Assembly (NCBI GenBank): GCA_026225235.1 | Contig: JAMFSK010000041.1 | Span: 1 to 64,000 of the forward strand | Direction of reading: 5' to 3' | Origin: Burkholderiales bacterium | GTDB lineage: Bacteria; Pseudomonadota; Gammaproteobacteria; Burkholderiales; Burkholderiaceae | DNA: 64,000 nt | In this document: piece after piece, positions 20,330-31,605 of the stretch | How positions within the stretch are numbered: the first letter of the stretch is position 1 | How the letters are laid out: each line of letters starts with the position of its first letter | Notes under the pieces: model-generated | Told to the model about the DNA's origin: nothing | The model's input: only the letters and a program-made list of their open reading frames with translations | Database searches by the model: none | Translations under genes and position numbers: made by a program

Positions 20330-21292
20330 ATGTGGCATAACACCCGCCAACTCAATATGATCGCTTCCGCGCTCTATGCGCTGGTGGCGCTCGCCCTATT
20401 GAGTGCGGGCATGCGCTGGACCGCGCAGCGGCCGATGTTCGCCCTGCATGCCGTACAGATCGACGGTGACACCGAGCACGTCAATGCACTCACCGTGCGT
20501 CGGGCGCTGATCGATCACCTGCAGGGCAACTTTTTCACGGTCAACCTCGACACCGCACGTGCGGCCTTCGAGTCGATGCCGTGGGTGCGTCATGCAAGCG
20601 TGAGGCGGGTGTGGCCCGACCGGATTGCGGTCGATCTCGACGAATACAAGCCGCTCGCCACCTGGGGCGATGACCGGATGGTCAGCGTCGACGGTGAGTT
20701 GTTCACGGCGAATCAGGGTGAAGTCGAAGGGGAACTGCCGGCTTTCGACGGTCCCGAGGGCAGCGAGCAAGACGTGGTGGCGCGCTATCGCGACTTCACG
20801 CAGTGGTTCGCGCCGCTGCACGCGAAGCCCGTCGAGGTCGACTTGTCGCCGCGCTATGCGTGGACCGTCAAGCTGTCCAACGGACTGCAGGTCGAATTCG
20901 GCCGCGAGCGCAATGCACAGACGCTCGCCAGTCGCGCGCAGCGCTTCGTCTCGTCATGGGACCAGACGACGCAGCGTTGGGGCAAGGATATCGAGTACGC
21001 GGATCTGCGCTACCCGAATGGGTTCGCCGTGCGCAGCGCGAGCGTGCAGATCGCCGAGGATCCGGCCGACGTTGCGGCCCGCGCGGCCGCAGCGAAGGCA
21101 GCCTCGGCCAGCGTCGCGAGTACCAAATCGGGTTCGCGCAGCGGCGCGCCCTCGGCAAAGGCAGGCAACAAGAGCACCACCGCATCAGGCAGGACCGCAG
21201 CGAGCAAACCGTCGGGCAATAACGGGAATTCGGGCAAAACCATCGGCACACCGGGCAGCACCGCGCCGAAGCAACGAGGGGCCGAGCAATGA
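20330..21292 (+). CDS. ftsQ: Cell division protein FtsQ with Ala/Ser/Lys-rich tail
   Basis: FtsQ is a bitopic inner membrane protein that links FtsL/FtsB to the rest of the divisome. A membrane helix (about residues 9-24, ALYALVALALLSAGMRW) is followed by the POTRA domain (FALHAVQIDGDTEHVNAL to WVRHASVRRVWPDRIAVDL) and the beta domain. Conserved length would be about 245 residues; residues 244-320 form a tail rich in Ala, Ser, Gly, Lys and Thr. It starts 47 bases after ddl with no clear coupling ORF. Its TGA overlaps the small ORF that leads to ftsA. Confidence 0.94.
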   Translation: MWHNTRQLNMIASALYALVALALLSAGMRWTAQRPMFALHAVQIDGDTEHVNALTVRRALIDHLQGNFFTVNLDTARAAFESMPWVRHASVRRVWPDRIAVDLDEYKPLATWGDDRMVSVDGELFTANQGEVEGELPAFDGPEGSEQDVVARYRDFTQWFAPLHAKPVEVDLSPRYAWTVKLSNGLQVEFGRERNAQTLASRAQRFVSSWDQTTQRWGKDIEYADLRYPNGFAVRSASVQIAEDPADVAARAAAAKAASASVASTKSGSRSGAPSAKAGNKSTTASGRTAASKPSGNNGNSGKTIGTPGSTAPKQRGAEQ

Positions 21293-21354
21293 ACGCGATC
21301 CAGACGGTGCGGCGCTTGCCGCAAGCAACACGGGCACAGAGTCAAACGCTATGA
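21289..21354 (+). CDS. Possible 21-residue micro-ORF after ftsQ
   Basis: ATG 21289 overlaps the ftsQ stop as ATGA. The frame runs 21 codons (MNAIQTVRRLPQATRAQSQT, then L) to TGA 21352-21354, which overlaps a second ATG at 21351. Together with the five-codon ORF that follows, it exactly fills the gap between ftsQ and ftsA by stop/start overlaps. Confidence 0.4.
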   Translation: MNAIQTVRRLPQATRAQSQTL

Positions 21355-21366
21355 GTCAAACGCTAT
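21339..21366 (+). repeat. 14-bp tandem duplication at the ftsA start
   Basis: The unit gagtcaaacgctat occurs twice in direct succession (21339-21352 and 21353-21366). The duplication doubles the sequence ahead of the ftsA ATG, so that a five-codon ORF (MSQTL) starts at 21351 and ends by overlapping the true ftsA start. Confidence 0.9.
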
Positions 21367-21368
21367 GA
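21351..21368 (+). CDS. Possible 5-codon ORF (MSQTL) overlapping the ftsA start
   Basis: ATG AGT CAA ACG CTA TGA: the start overlaps the stop of the preceding 21-codon ORF and the stop (21366-21368) overlaps ftsA ATG 21365, both as ATGA. It exists because of the 14-bp duplication. It may be a relic of the same start site copied twice rather than a gene. Confidence 0.3.
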   Translation: MSQTL

Positions 21369-22597
21369 GACAAGACTACAAGGACCTGCTGGTCTCCCTG
21401 GACATCGGGACCTCGAAGGTCGTCGCCATCGTGGCCGAGCTAAAAGGCGAAGGGCACTACGAGGTGATCGGACTCGGGCAGAGCGACTCTAAGGGTCTGA
21501 AGAAGGGCGTCGTCGTCAACATCGAGGCGACGGTCCAGTCGATCCAGCGCGCGCTCGAGGAAGCCGAGCTGATGGCCGACTGCAAGATCACCAATGTCTT
21601 CACGGGGATCGCCGGCAGTCACATCCGCAGTTTCAATTCGAGCGGGATGGTCGCGATCAAGGACAAGGAGGTCATGCAGGCCGATGTCGCTCGCGTGATC
21701 GAGACCGCCAAGGCGATCAACATCCCGACCGACCAGCAGGTGCTGCATATCCTGACCCAGGAATTCATCATCGACGGCCAGGAAGACGTGCGTGAGCCGA
21801 TCGGGATGAGCGGGATTCGTCTCGAAGTGAAGGTGCATATCGTCACGGGCGCCGTGTCGGCCGCGCAGAACATCGTCAAGTGCGTACGGCGCTGCGGCCT
21901 CGAGGTCAACGACCTGATCCTGCAGCCCCTTGCCTCGAGTCTGGCGGTGCTGACCGAAGACGAGAAAGAACTGGGCGTGGTGCTTGTCGACATCGGCGGT
22001 GGCACGACCGATATCGCGATCTACAGCGAGGGTTCGATCCGTCATACCGCGGTGATCCCGATCGCGGGCGACCAGATCACCAACGACATCGCCATGGCGC
22101 TGCGCACGCCGACGCCCGACGCTGAAGACATCAAGGTGCGTCACGGCATCGCGAAGCAGGCACTCGCCGATCCGGACGAGATGATTGAAGTGCCCGGCCT
22201 CGGTGAACGGGGTCCGCGCGTGTTGTCACGTCAGGCGTTGGCGGCCGTCGTCGAGCCCCGCGTCGAAGAGTTGTTTTCGCTGGTGCAGCAGGTCGTGCGC
22301 GAGTCGGGCTACGAGGAACTGTTGTCCTCCGGCATCGTGCTGACCGGTGGCGCGGCGACGATGGAAGGCATGGCGGAGCTTGGCGAAGACATCTTCCTCA
22401 AGCCGGTGCGCATCGGCGTGCCCGAATACGAAGGCGGTCTCGCGGACGTGGTGCGTAACCCGCGCTATTCGACCGCGATGGGTCTGTTGCTCGAAGGTCG
22501 TTCGCAACGCATGCGCGGCCGCAAGGTCGCGGTGCAGTCCGGTTCTGCCAATCAGGTCTGGACGCGCATGAAGGAATGGTTTCTCGGAAATTTTTAA
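21365..22597 (+). CDS. ftsA: Cell division protein FtsA
   Basis: FtsA is an actin-like ATPase that tethers the FtsZ ring to the inner membrane and recruits later divisome proteins. It has 410 residues. The phosphate-1 region reads LLVSLDIGTSKVVAIVAEL, the phosphate-2 loop VVLVDIGGGTTDIAIYSEG and the adenosine region GIVLTGGAATMEGM. The last residues (WTRMKEWFLGNF) form the amphipathic membrane-targeting helix. No strong ribosome binding site precedes ATG 21365; the sequence before it is the duplicated 14-mer, so reinitiation after the tiny upstream ORFs is plausible. Confidence 0.96.
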   Translation: MRQDYKDLLVSLDIGTSKVVAIVAELKGEGHYEVIGLGQSDSKGLKKGVVVNIEATVQSIQRALEEAELMADCKITNVFTGIAGSHIRSFNSSGMVAIKDKEVMQADVARVIETAKAINIPTDQQVLHILTQEFIIDGQEDVREPIGMSGIRLEVKVHIVTGAVSAAQNIVKCVRRCGLEVNDLILQPLASSLAVLTEDEKELGVVLVDIGGGTTDIAIYSEGSIRHTAVIPIAGDQITNDIAMALRTPTPDAEDIKVRHGIAKQALADPDEMIEVPGLGERGPRVLSRQALAAVVEPRVEELFSLVQQVVRESGYEELLSSGIVLTGGAATMEGMAELGEDIFLKPVRIGVPEYEGGLADVVRNPRYSTAMGLLLEGRSQRMRGRKVAVQSGSANQVWTRMKEWFLGNF

Positions 22598-22742
22598 GCA
22601 GTGGCAGTTGGCAAATGAGTTTGCGGTAGATGAAGCAGCAAGGATTGTGAAGCGCCGGTGGGCGGCGACCGGTGCGCGGTGGGGGATTGCCCGATCCCTT
22701 GTCGGACTACGGCCGGTGTTTTATCTCTGACGGAGGCACTCA

Positions 22743-23930
22743 ATGGATTTCGAAATGCTGGAAACGGAAACCAACGGCACGATCATCAAGGTCGTCGGCG
22801 TTGGTGGTGCGGGCGGCAATGCCGTCCAGCACATGATCAACCGCGGCGTGCAAGGTGTGGAGTTCATCTGTATGAACACCGACGCACAGGCGCTCTCGCG
22901 TTCGAAGGCGCAGGTCGCGATCCAGCTCGGCAAGACCGGTCTGGGCGCGGGTGCGAAGCCGGACATGGGCCGTGCCGCGGCCGAAGAAGCACGTGAGCGG
23001 ATTGCAGATTCGCTGCGCGGCGCGCACATGGTGTTCATCACCGCCGGCATGGGCGGCGGTACGGGCACGGGCGCTGCGCCGGTGGTCGCGCAGATCGCGA
23101 AAGAGATGGGCGTCCTGACGGTAGGTGTCGTCTCGAAGCCTTTCGAGTTCGAAGGTGGCAAGCGCATGCGCGTGGCGGAAGCCGGCTCCCAGCTTCTCGA
23201 AGATCACGTCGACTCACTCATCGTAGTGTTGAACGACAAGCTCTTCGAGGTGATGGGTGACGACGCAGAAATGGACAAGTGCTTCCAGTGCGCCGATGAC
23301 GTCTTGCATAACGCTGTGGCGGGCATCGCCGAAATCATCAACGTCGACGGTCTGGTGAACGTCGACTTTGAAGACGTGAAGACGGTGATGGGCGAGCAGG
23401 GCAAGGCGATGATGGGCACGGCCACGGTGGCCGGCGTCGATCGCGCGCGCCTTGCAGCCGAGCAGGCTGTAGCCAGCCCGCTGCTCGAAGGGGTCGATCT
23501 GTCGGGTGCACGCGGCGTGCTGGTGAACATCACTGCAAGCCGTTCGCTGCGTCTCTCCGAAACGCGTGAAGTCATGAACACGATCAAGAGCTATGCCGCG
23601 GACGACGCGACGGTGATCTTCGGTACGGTTTATGACGACGCGATGGGCGATGCACTGCGCGTGACGGTGGTGGCGACCGGCCTCGGTCGGGCGGCGAAGA
23701 AGCCGATGGCAGCGCCGATGACGCTGCTCAAGACTGGTACCGACAATATGCCGGTCGGTTCGATGATGCATGGCCATCAACCTGCCATGACGACAGACTA
23801 CGGCGCGCTCGATACGCCGGCAGTGTGGCGCAGCACGCGTGAAACGGCGGCCTCGCATGTGGCCGCCCTGCAGGAAAAGGGTGTGGACACGTACGACATT
23901 CCGGCCTTCCTGCGCAAGCAGGCAGACTGA
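22743..23930 (+). CDS. ftsZ: Cell division protein FtsZ
   Basis: FtsZ is the tubulin-like GTPase that forms the division ring. It has 395 residues. The N-terminal segment IIKVVGVGGAGGNAVQHM, the tubulin signature GGGTGTGAAP and the T7 synergy loop region around NVDFEDVKTVM are present. A variable linker leads to the C-terminal peptide DTYDIPAFLRKQAD, the docking site for FtsA and other partners. Its own ribosome binding site (ggagg near 22732) stands in a 145-base gap after ftsA, where an internal promoter could lie, though none is clear. Confidence 0.97.
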   Translation: MDFEMLETETNGTIIKVVGVGGAGGNAVQHMINRGVQGVEFICMNTDAQALSRSKAQVAIQLGKTGLGAGAKPDMGRAAAEEARERIADSLRGAHMVFITAGMGGGTGTGAAPVVAQIAKEMGVLTVGVVSKPFEFEGGKRMRVAEAGSQLLEDHVDSLIVVLNDKLFEVMGDDAEMDKCFQCADDVLHNAVAGIAEIINVDGLVNVDFEDVKTVMGEQGKAMMGTATVAGVDRARLAAEQAVASPLLEGVDLSGARGVLVNITASRSLRLSETREVMNTIKSYAADDATVIFGTVYDDAMGDALRVTVVATGLGRAAKKPMAAPMTLLKTGTDNMPVGSMMHGHQPAMTTDYGALDTPAVWRSTRETAASHVAALQEKGVDTYDIPAFLRKQAD

Positions 23931-23940
23931 GCGTGCCGAC

Positions 23941-23998
23941 GGGCCGGCTTTAAAAAGGCCAGCTCTAATAAGGCCAGCTTGACTAGGGCCAGTGATAG
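23941..23998 (+). repeat. Imperfect 15-bp tandem repeat after ftsZ
   Basis: Four degenerate copies of a unit like aaggccagctctaat follow each other: the core ggcc(a/g)g(c/t) recurs near 23943, 23958, 23973 and 23988. The units alternate G/C-rich and A/T-rich halves. Looks like a small intergenic minisatellite; no function visible. Confidence 0.6.
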
Positions 23999-24232
23999 CG
24001 CGGGCAGGCGATTCACACGATTGCGGTCGTGGGGACACTTGCCGCCCGACGAGGGGTGTTGCGGAGTCACCGGGGACGCCGCACGCCGGGCATCGTGAAC
24101 AGCGCCGTTTTTGCGCCTCGGGCAGGGTGCGCAGACGGGTAAGATTCTGGCGCCGCGGCTTGACCGCGCGGTACGGAGCTTGCTGCTCTCAGGGTGGCGT
24201 GATGTGTTGTAGATGTGCATCAGAAGAAGTGT

Positions 24233-24267
24233 CCGGTCGCTCGACGTGCCTCCGTTCGAGCGACCGG
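24233..24267. repeat. Perfect 12-bp inverted repeat
   Basis: ccggtcgctcga (24233-24244) pairs perfectly with tcgagcgaccgg (24256-24267), leaving an 11-base loop. There is no T-tract after either arm, so it is not a standard terminator. It may be an RNA structure that protects the ftsZ mRNA end or a protein site. Confidence 0.7.
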
Positions 24268-24479
24268 CGCAGCAAACAGGCGTACAAAGAGGCGCATGAG
24301 AAGCAAACGACAGGCGAATGAGAGGCGTATGCCGCAAGCTGACATCGCGAGTGGCTGTAGCACGCACTGGTAATGTCGAGAAACAGTTGGAAACGCATCG
24401 AAGCAAAAAAACGGCTATCATTCGGCTATTAAGAAATGAGTCACGATTGCGATAATTAATAAGGTAGGTAGAGTCCGAC

Positions 24480-25397
24480 ATGCTGAAGCAGCGAACCATC
24501 AAATCGATCGTCAAAACGGTCGGCATCGGTCTGCACTCTGGGCGCAAAGTTGAATTGACATTGCGTCCGGCGGCAGCCGACACCGGCATCGTCTTCACGC
24601 GCGTCGATCTGCCTCAGCCTGTCGAGATTCCCGCGCGTGCCATGAGCATCGGCGACACGCGCCTCGCCTCCGTTTTGCAGCGCGACGGGGCGCGTGTTTC
24701 GACGATTGAGCACATCATGTCCGCGTGTGCGGGTCTGGGTATCGACAATCTCTATGTCGACGTCACGGCTGAAGAAATCCCGATCATGGACGGCAGCGCA
24801 GCGTCGTTCGTGTTTCTGATCCAGTCGGCTGGCATCGAGCAGCAGAACTCGCTCAAGAAATTCATCAAGGTCAAGAAGGTGGTCGAAGTCCGTGAAGGCG
24901 ACAAGTTCGCGCGGCTCGAACCGTACTTTGGTTTTCACCTCAAATTCACGATCGACTTCCGCCATCCCGCGGTCAACAAGACCGGGCAGGAATGTGAAGT
25001 CGATTTTGCCGATACGTCGTATGTGCGCGAGATCTCGCGTGCGCGCACTTTCGGTTTCGCGCATGAAGTCGAACAGATGCGCGAACTCGGCCTCGCGCGC
25101 GGCGGCAGCATGGACAATGCGATCGTGCTGGACGAGTACCGGATTTTGAACAACGACGGGCTGCGTTATAGCGACGAGTTTGCCAAGCACAAGATGCTGG
25201 ATGCAATCGGCGACCTGTATGTGATCGGACACCCGCTGCTCGCTTCGTACACCGCCTACAAGTCGGGCCACGGCTTGAACAATGCCTTGCTGCGCGAATT
25301 GCTTGCGCACGAAGATGCTTACGAAGTCGTGTCTTTCGAAGACACCAAGAGTGCTCCGCGCGGCTTCGAATATGACACGCAGGCCGTATTTGCCTGA
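24480..25397 (+). CDS. lpxC: UDP-3-O-acyl-N-acetylglucosamine deacetylase LpxC
   Basis: LpxC is the zinc enzyme of the first committed step of lipid A synthesis in the cytoplasm. It has 305 residues, the normal size. Zinc ligands His78, His237 and Asp241 and the acid/base His264 stand at the family positions; the segments [20 protein letters not shown] and [12 protein letters not shown] surround them. It starts [21 protein letters not shown] ribosome binding site aaggtaggt lies upstream, and a strong terminator follows the gene, closing the dcw-lpxC region. Confidence 0.97.
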   Translation: MLKQRTIKSIVKTVGIGLHSGRKVELTLRPAAADTGIVFTRVDLPQPVEIPARAMSIGDTRLASVLQRDGARVSTIEHIMSACAGLGIDNLYVDVTAEEIPIMDGSAASFVFLIQSAGIEQQNSLKKFIKVKKVVEVREGDKFARLEPYFGFHLKFTIDFRHPAVNKTGQECEVDFADTSYVREISRARTFGFAHEVEQMRELGLARGGSMDNAIVLDEYRILNNDGLRYSDEFAKHKMLDAIGDLYVIGHPLLASYTAYKSGHGLNNALLRELLAHEDAYEVVSFEDTKSAPRGFEYDTQAVFA

Positions 25398-25433
25398 GCG
25401 ACCCGGCTGCGGCCGAGGCGGTTTTCACCCTGT

Positions 25434-25469
25434 AAAAAAAGCCTCGCTTCAGTTAGCGAGGCTTTTTTT
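25434..25469 (+). terminator. Rho-independent terminator after lpxC
   Basis: The stem gcctcgct (25441-25448) pairs with agcgaggc (25455-25462) across a six-base loop and is extended by seven A upstream and seven T downstream. It would work in both directions. Confidence 0.93.
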
Positions 25470-25542
25470 ACGTCTGTCGCGGTTGGAATCGATGAGCCGC
25501 GGCGCAGCGCGGTGACAGGCGGCCGGTGACAGGGTGGCAGCT

Positions 25543-25640
25543 GACAGCTGACAGGTGACAGGTGACAGGTGACGGGTGACGGGTGACAGGTGACAGGTGA
25601 CAGGTGACAGGTGACAGGTGACAGGTGACAGGTGACAGGC
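25543..25640 (+). repeat. Heptamer tandem repeat (gacaggt), 14 copies
   Basis: Fourteen consecutive 7-bp units fill this stretch: one gacagct, nine-plus exact gacaggt, two gacgggt in the middle and a final gacaggc. Related degenerate units (gacagggtg, gacagcc-like) extend to about 25512. It lies between the lpxC terminator and the 3' end of dciA, outside coding sequence, so copy-number change would not alter a protein. Confidence 0.95.
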
Positions 25641-25691
25641 GATCAACGGCCGGGACCGTCCATCTGCGATGGGCAGGGGACCGGATGCCGC

Positions 25692-26273
25692 CTATTTTGT
25701 TCCGCCGTGACGGGCCACCATGCGCTCAAGCGCTTCGCGCAGCGGCGAGTCTTCAAGGCCGCCAGCCAGCTCGCGCAGGCAGGCCACCGCAACCGATGAC
25801 ACCTTCGCGTGTTTCGGCGCCACGACCGGCTTAATGACGGGGCGCACCTTGACCTTGAAGCCATTGACCGGCCAGCCGCGTTGCTGAAGGTCGTGGACGA
25901 GCCCGCGCTCGAGATGCCTGAGCCGGGCGGCGAGGGCGCTGTGCCCCGCGAAAATCGTCAACATCTCCCCTTTAATCGCCCCTACCGACACGTGAGGGGC
26001 GAGGTAATCGGGCAACAGCATGGCCAGGTCGCGCTCGATCGCGCTGACCTGGCGCATGCCGGCGCGTAGCGCGGCGAGTGCATCGGTTTCACCGAGCAGG
26101 TCGCCGACCGGACGCGCGGAACGGGGCCTGCGAGGGCCGCGATAAGGCGTGAAATTGGACGGATTGGGCTTCACTTGGGCTTTACTCGGTCCTGACATCA
26201 GGCGCCGGGGCTTGAAAATTTCGAATCGTGGAATCATTGTAAGGGCAAGGGCTGTACCGGCGCGCGTCGTCAT
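25692..26273 (-). CDS. DciA-like DUF721 protein
   Basis: The protein belongs to the DUF721 family, whose member DciA helps load the replicative helicase DnaB at the origin. It has up to 193 residues. A basic, Pro/Arg-rich first part is followed by the DUF721 core ([20 protein letters not shown], then [18 protein letters not shown]), a KH-like fold, and a C-terminal segment of about 45 residues. Internal ATGs at 26237 ([10 protein letters not shown]) and 26198 (MSGPSKAQ) are alternative starts. It is divergent from secA, from which about 130 bases separate it. The role in replication is inferred from the family. Confidence 0.75.
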   Translation of the reverse strand: MTTRAGTALALTMIPRFEIFKPRRLMSGPSKAQVKPNPSNFTPYRGPRRPRSARPVGDLLGETDALAALRAGMRQVSAIERDLAMLLPDYLAPHVSVGAIKGEMLTIFAGHSALAARLRHLERGLVHDLQQRGWPVNGFKVKVRPVIKPVVAPKHAKVSSVAVACLRELAGGLEDSPLREALERMVARHGGTK

Positions 26274-26404
26274 GCCTGAAATCCTTGCCCGTTCGGGGCC
26301 CGGGGACCCAAAGCGCGCGAGTGCGGCGTGTTAAAATCCCGCTTTTGCAAAACCCGAGGCCAAGCCGGCGGGGCGCCCCCGCGCGTCACGACGCAGACGA
26401 TCCG

Positions 26405-29233
<2,829 letters not shown>

Positions 29234-29237
29234 TCCC

Positions 29238-29265
29238 GAGCGGACCCTGCTGTCAGGGTCCGCTC
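29238..29265 (+). terminator. Strong hairpin after secA, possible terminator
   Basis: gagcggaccctg (29238-29249) pairs perfectly over 12 bp with cagggtccgctc (29254-29265) across the loop ctgt. It starts five bases after the secA stop. No T-tract follows, so it may instead protect the mRNA end or act as a weak terminator before argJ. Confidence 0.55.
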
Positions 29266-29378
29266 CGGGCGCGAGCCATTCGCGTTCCGTAGACCGACCC
29301 CGCGCCCGCGCGGGTTTTCTCCCCGGGGCCGTGCCGCCGTCCGGCGGCTCACGACCCGTTGATCTGAAGCGCACAACG

Positions 29379-30617
29379 ATGGCCGTCAACTTTCCCTCGA
29401 TCGATCCCGCTCAACTTCACCCTGTCGCCGGCGTCACGCTGGGCTGGGCCGAAGGTCATATCCGCAAACCGAATCGCAAGGACGTGCTGGTCATCTCGCT
29501 CGATGAGGGCGCGACGGTCTCGGGCGTTTTCACGGCCAACCGTTTTTGCGCAGCGCCGGTCATCGTCTGTCGCGAGCATCTCGCGAAAGTGGCGACGAGC
29601 GGCGGCATACGGGCGCTCGTGATCAACACCGGCAATGCGAACGCGGGGACGGGGGAACCGGGTCTTGCCGACGCGCGCGCCACGTGCGTCGAGCTCGCGC
29701 GACTGATGGGTTTCAAGCCTGAGCAGATCCTGCCGTTCTCGACCGGCGTGATCCTCGAACCGCTGCCGATCGACCGGCTCAAGGCGGCGCTGCCCGATGC
29801 GCTGGCGCACCGTGAGGCGGCGAACTGGTATGTGGGGGCGCAGTCGATCATGACGACCGACACGCTGCCCAAAGTGGCTTCGAAGCAGGTCACGATCGAC
29901 GGCCACACGGTGACCATGACCGGTATCAGCAAGGGCGCCGGCATGATCCGGCCGAACATGGCCACCATGCTCGGCTTTCTCGCCATTGACGCGACTGTCG
30001 CCCAGCCCGTGCTCGACGAGATGGTCAAATACGTCGCGGACCGCTCGTTCAACTGCATCACGATCGACGGCGACACCTCGACCAATGACTCGTTTATCGT
30101 GATGGCCTCGGGCCGTAGCTCGCTGCCGGCCATTACCTCGGCCACCGGGCCCGCCTACGAGGCGCTCCGGGACGCCGTGACGGCTCACGCGCAAACGCTC
30201 TCGCAACTGATCGTGCGCGATGGCGAAGGCGCGACCAAATTCATTACCGTGAAGATTGAAGGCGGCGCTGACGTCGCCGAATGCAGAAAGATCGCTTACT
30301 CGATCGCGCATTCACCACTCGTGAAAACCGCGTTCTTCGCATCCGACCCGAACCTCGGCCGGATCCTCTGTGCGGTCGGTTATGCGGGCGTCGACGATCT
30401 CGACGTGAGCCGCACCGACCTGTATCTCGATGACGTGCTCGTCGCCAAGAGCGGCGGCCGTAACCCCGACTATCGTGAAGAAGATGGCCAGCGTGTGATG
30501 AAGCAGGCCGAGATCACCGTGCGTCTGCGCCTTGGGCGCGGCGACGCGGAAGCCACGGTCTGGACCTGCGACCTCTCGCATGAGTATGTGAGCATCAACG
30601 CCGACTATCGGTCCTGA
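29379..30617 (+). CDS. argJ: Bifunctional ornithine acetyltransferase / N-acetylglutamate synthase ArgJ
   Basis: ArgJ transfers acetyl groups from N-acetylornithine to glutamate and so recycles the acetyl group in arginine synthesis. With ATG 29379 ([19 protein letters not shown]) it has 412 residues. The precursor is cleaved by itself at [16 protein letters not shown], where Thr196 becomes the nucleophile at the start of the beta chain. Further motifs are GNANAGTG and [12 protein letters not shown]-like ([14 protein letters not shown]). Whether it also makes acetylglutamate from acetyl-CoA cannot be told from the sequence. A longer open frame begins inside secA and is discounted. Confidence 0.95.
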   Translation: MAVNFPSIDPAQLHPVAGVTLGWAEGHIRKPNRKDVLVISLDEGATVSGVFTANRFCAAPVIVCREHLAKVATSGGIRALVINTGNANAGTGEPGLADARATCVELARLMGFKPEQILPFSTGVILEPLPIDRLKAALPDALAHREAANWYVGAQSIMTTDTLPKVASKQVTIDGHTVTMTGISKGAGMIRPNMATMLGFLAIDATVAQPVLDEMVKYVADRSFNCITIDGDTSTNDSFIVMASGRSSLPAITSATGPAYEALRDAVTAHAQTLSQLIVRDGEGATKFITVKIEGGADVAECRKIAYSIAHSPLVKTAFFASDPNLGRILCAVGYAGVDDLDVSRTDLYLDDVLVAKSGGRNPDYREEDGQRVMKQAEITVRLRLGRGDAEATVWTCDLSHEYVSINADYRS

Positions 30618-30733
30618 TTCGGGTCTGGCTCGGGCGTTTTGCCCCAGTCTCTGGCCCCCCTGGCCTCAGGCTTGAGCGAGCGTCCGTTCTTAACCGTCAA
30701 AACCCGGCCCCGGCCGGGTCACCGTTGCTCCGC

Positions 30734-31600
30734 ATGGACAAACTCGAACAATTCCTGACTCGCGCCGAGCAGTTGCTTGGGCGCCTCGAAACACTCTTGC
30801 CGCCGGCTGCGCCGGAGATCGCCTGGGATTCGGCCGTGGCGTTCCGCTGGCGCACCCGCCAGGGTCGCGGCTATCTGCAGCCCGTGCCGAACCTCTCGCT
30901 GATCGGCCTCGACGACCTCCAAAACATCGACCGGCAGAAACAGCTGATCGACCAGAACACGCGTCAGTTCGTGGCGCTTCAGCCCGCCAACAATGTGCTG
31001 CTGACCGGCGCGCGTGGCACCGGAAAATCGTCACTGATCAAGGCTTGTCTGAATCAGTACAAGGATCAGGGTCTGCGCCTGATCGAAGTCGACAAGGACG
31101 ATCTGCATGACCTTGGCGATATCGTCGACCTGATCTCCGGGCGGCAGGAACGCTTTATTGTGTTCTGTGACGACTTGTCGTTCGAGGAAGGCGAATCGGG
31201 CTACAAGGCGCTCAAGGTGGCCCTCGATGGGTCGATCGCCGCGCAGTCGGACAACGTTCTGATTTATGCGACCTCGAATCGTCGCCATTTGTTGCCCGAG
31301 TACATGAGCGACAACGAAACCTACAAGCACACCAACGATGGCGAAATCCATCCGGGCGAGGTCATCGAAGAGAAGATCTCGCTGTCGGAGCGCTTTGGCT
31401 TGTGGGTCAGTTTCTATCCGTTCAAGCAGGACGACTATCTGGCGATCGTCGGGCACTGGATGAAGCATTTCGGGCGCAGCGATGACGACGTCGCGTCTGC
31501 GCGCGGCGATGCGCTGGTCTGGGCCCTCGAGCGCGGCTCGCGCTCGGGACGCGTCGCGTGGCAGTTCGCGCGGGATTGGTCGGGCCGTCGGCAAGGGTGA
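30734..31600 (+). CDS. DUF815-type AAA+ ATPase
   Basis: A 288-residue P-loop protein of the DUF815 family, close to AAA+ ATPases. An N-terminal helical part (MDKLEQFLTRAEQLLGRL) precedes the Walker A motif GARGTGKSS (Lys98) and the Walker B-like segment ERFIVFCDDLSFEEGE. The segment NVLIYATSNRRHLLPEYM looks like a sensor 1 region and GRVAWQFARDW lies at the end. The function of the family is not settled. The start is ATG 30734; an in-frame TTG at 30725 is an alternative. A Nudix gene begins six bases after its stop, so the two are probably co-transcribed. Confidence 0.85.
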   Translation: MDKLEQFLTRAEQLLGRLETLLPPAAPEIAWDSAVAFRWRTRQGRGYLQPVPNLSLIGLDDLQNIDRQKQLIDQNTRQFVALQPANNVLLTGARGTGKSSLIKACLNQYKDQGLRLIEVDKDDLHDLGDIVDLISGRQERFIVFCDDLSFEEGESGYKALKVALDGSIAAQSDNVLIYATSNRRHLLPEYMSDNETYKHTNDGEIHPGEVIEEKISLSERFGLWVSFYPFKQDDYLAIVGHWMKHFGRSDDDVASARGDALVWALERGSRSGRVAWQFARDWSGRRQG

Positions 31601-31605
31601 GGCGT

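Larger units (their letters stand above)
23931..24479. other. Intergenic region between ftsZ and lpxC
   Basis: About 550 bases with no convincing gene. It holds a short imperfect tandem repeat (23941-23998) and a perfect 12-bp inverted repeat (24233-24267), both listed separately. The last 80 bases before lpxC are A/T-rich and contain a possible -10 box gataat (24451-24456) without a good -35. An lpxC promoter is therefore likely somewhere here. Confidence 0.6.

Noticed and set aside
25543-25640. Possible CRISPR array
   Set aside because: Units are 7 bp with no spacers; no cas genes nearby.
25449-25646. A minus-strand frame made of repeated HLSPVTC residues
   Set aside because: It is only the translation of the 7-bp tandem repeat; no start context and no family.
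26274-26404. A missing gene between dciA and secA, such as an M23 peptidase found near secA in some relatives
   Set aside because: Only about 130 bases are present and no remnant is visible; the claim would rest on memory of other genomes alone.
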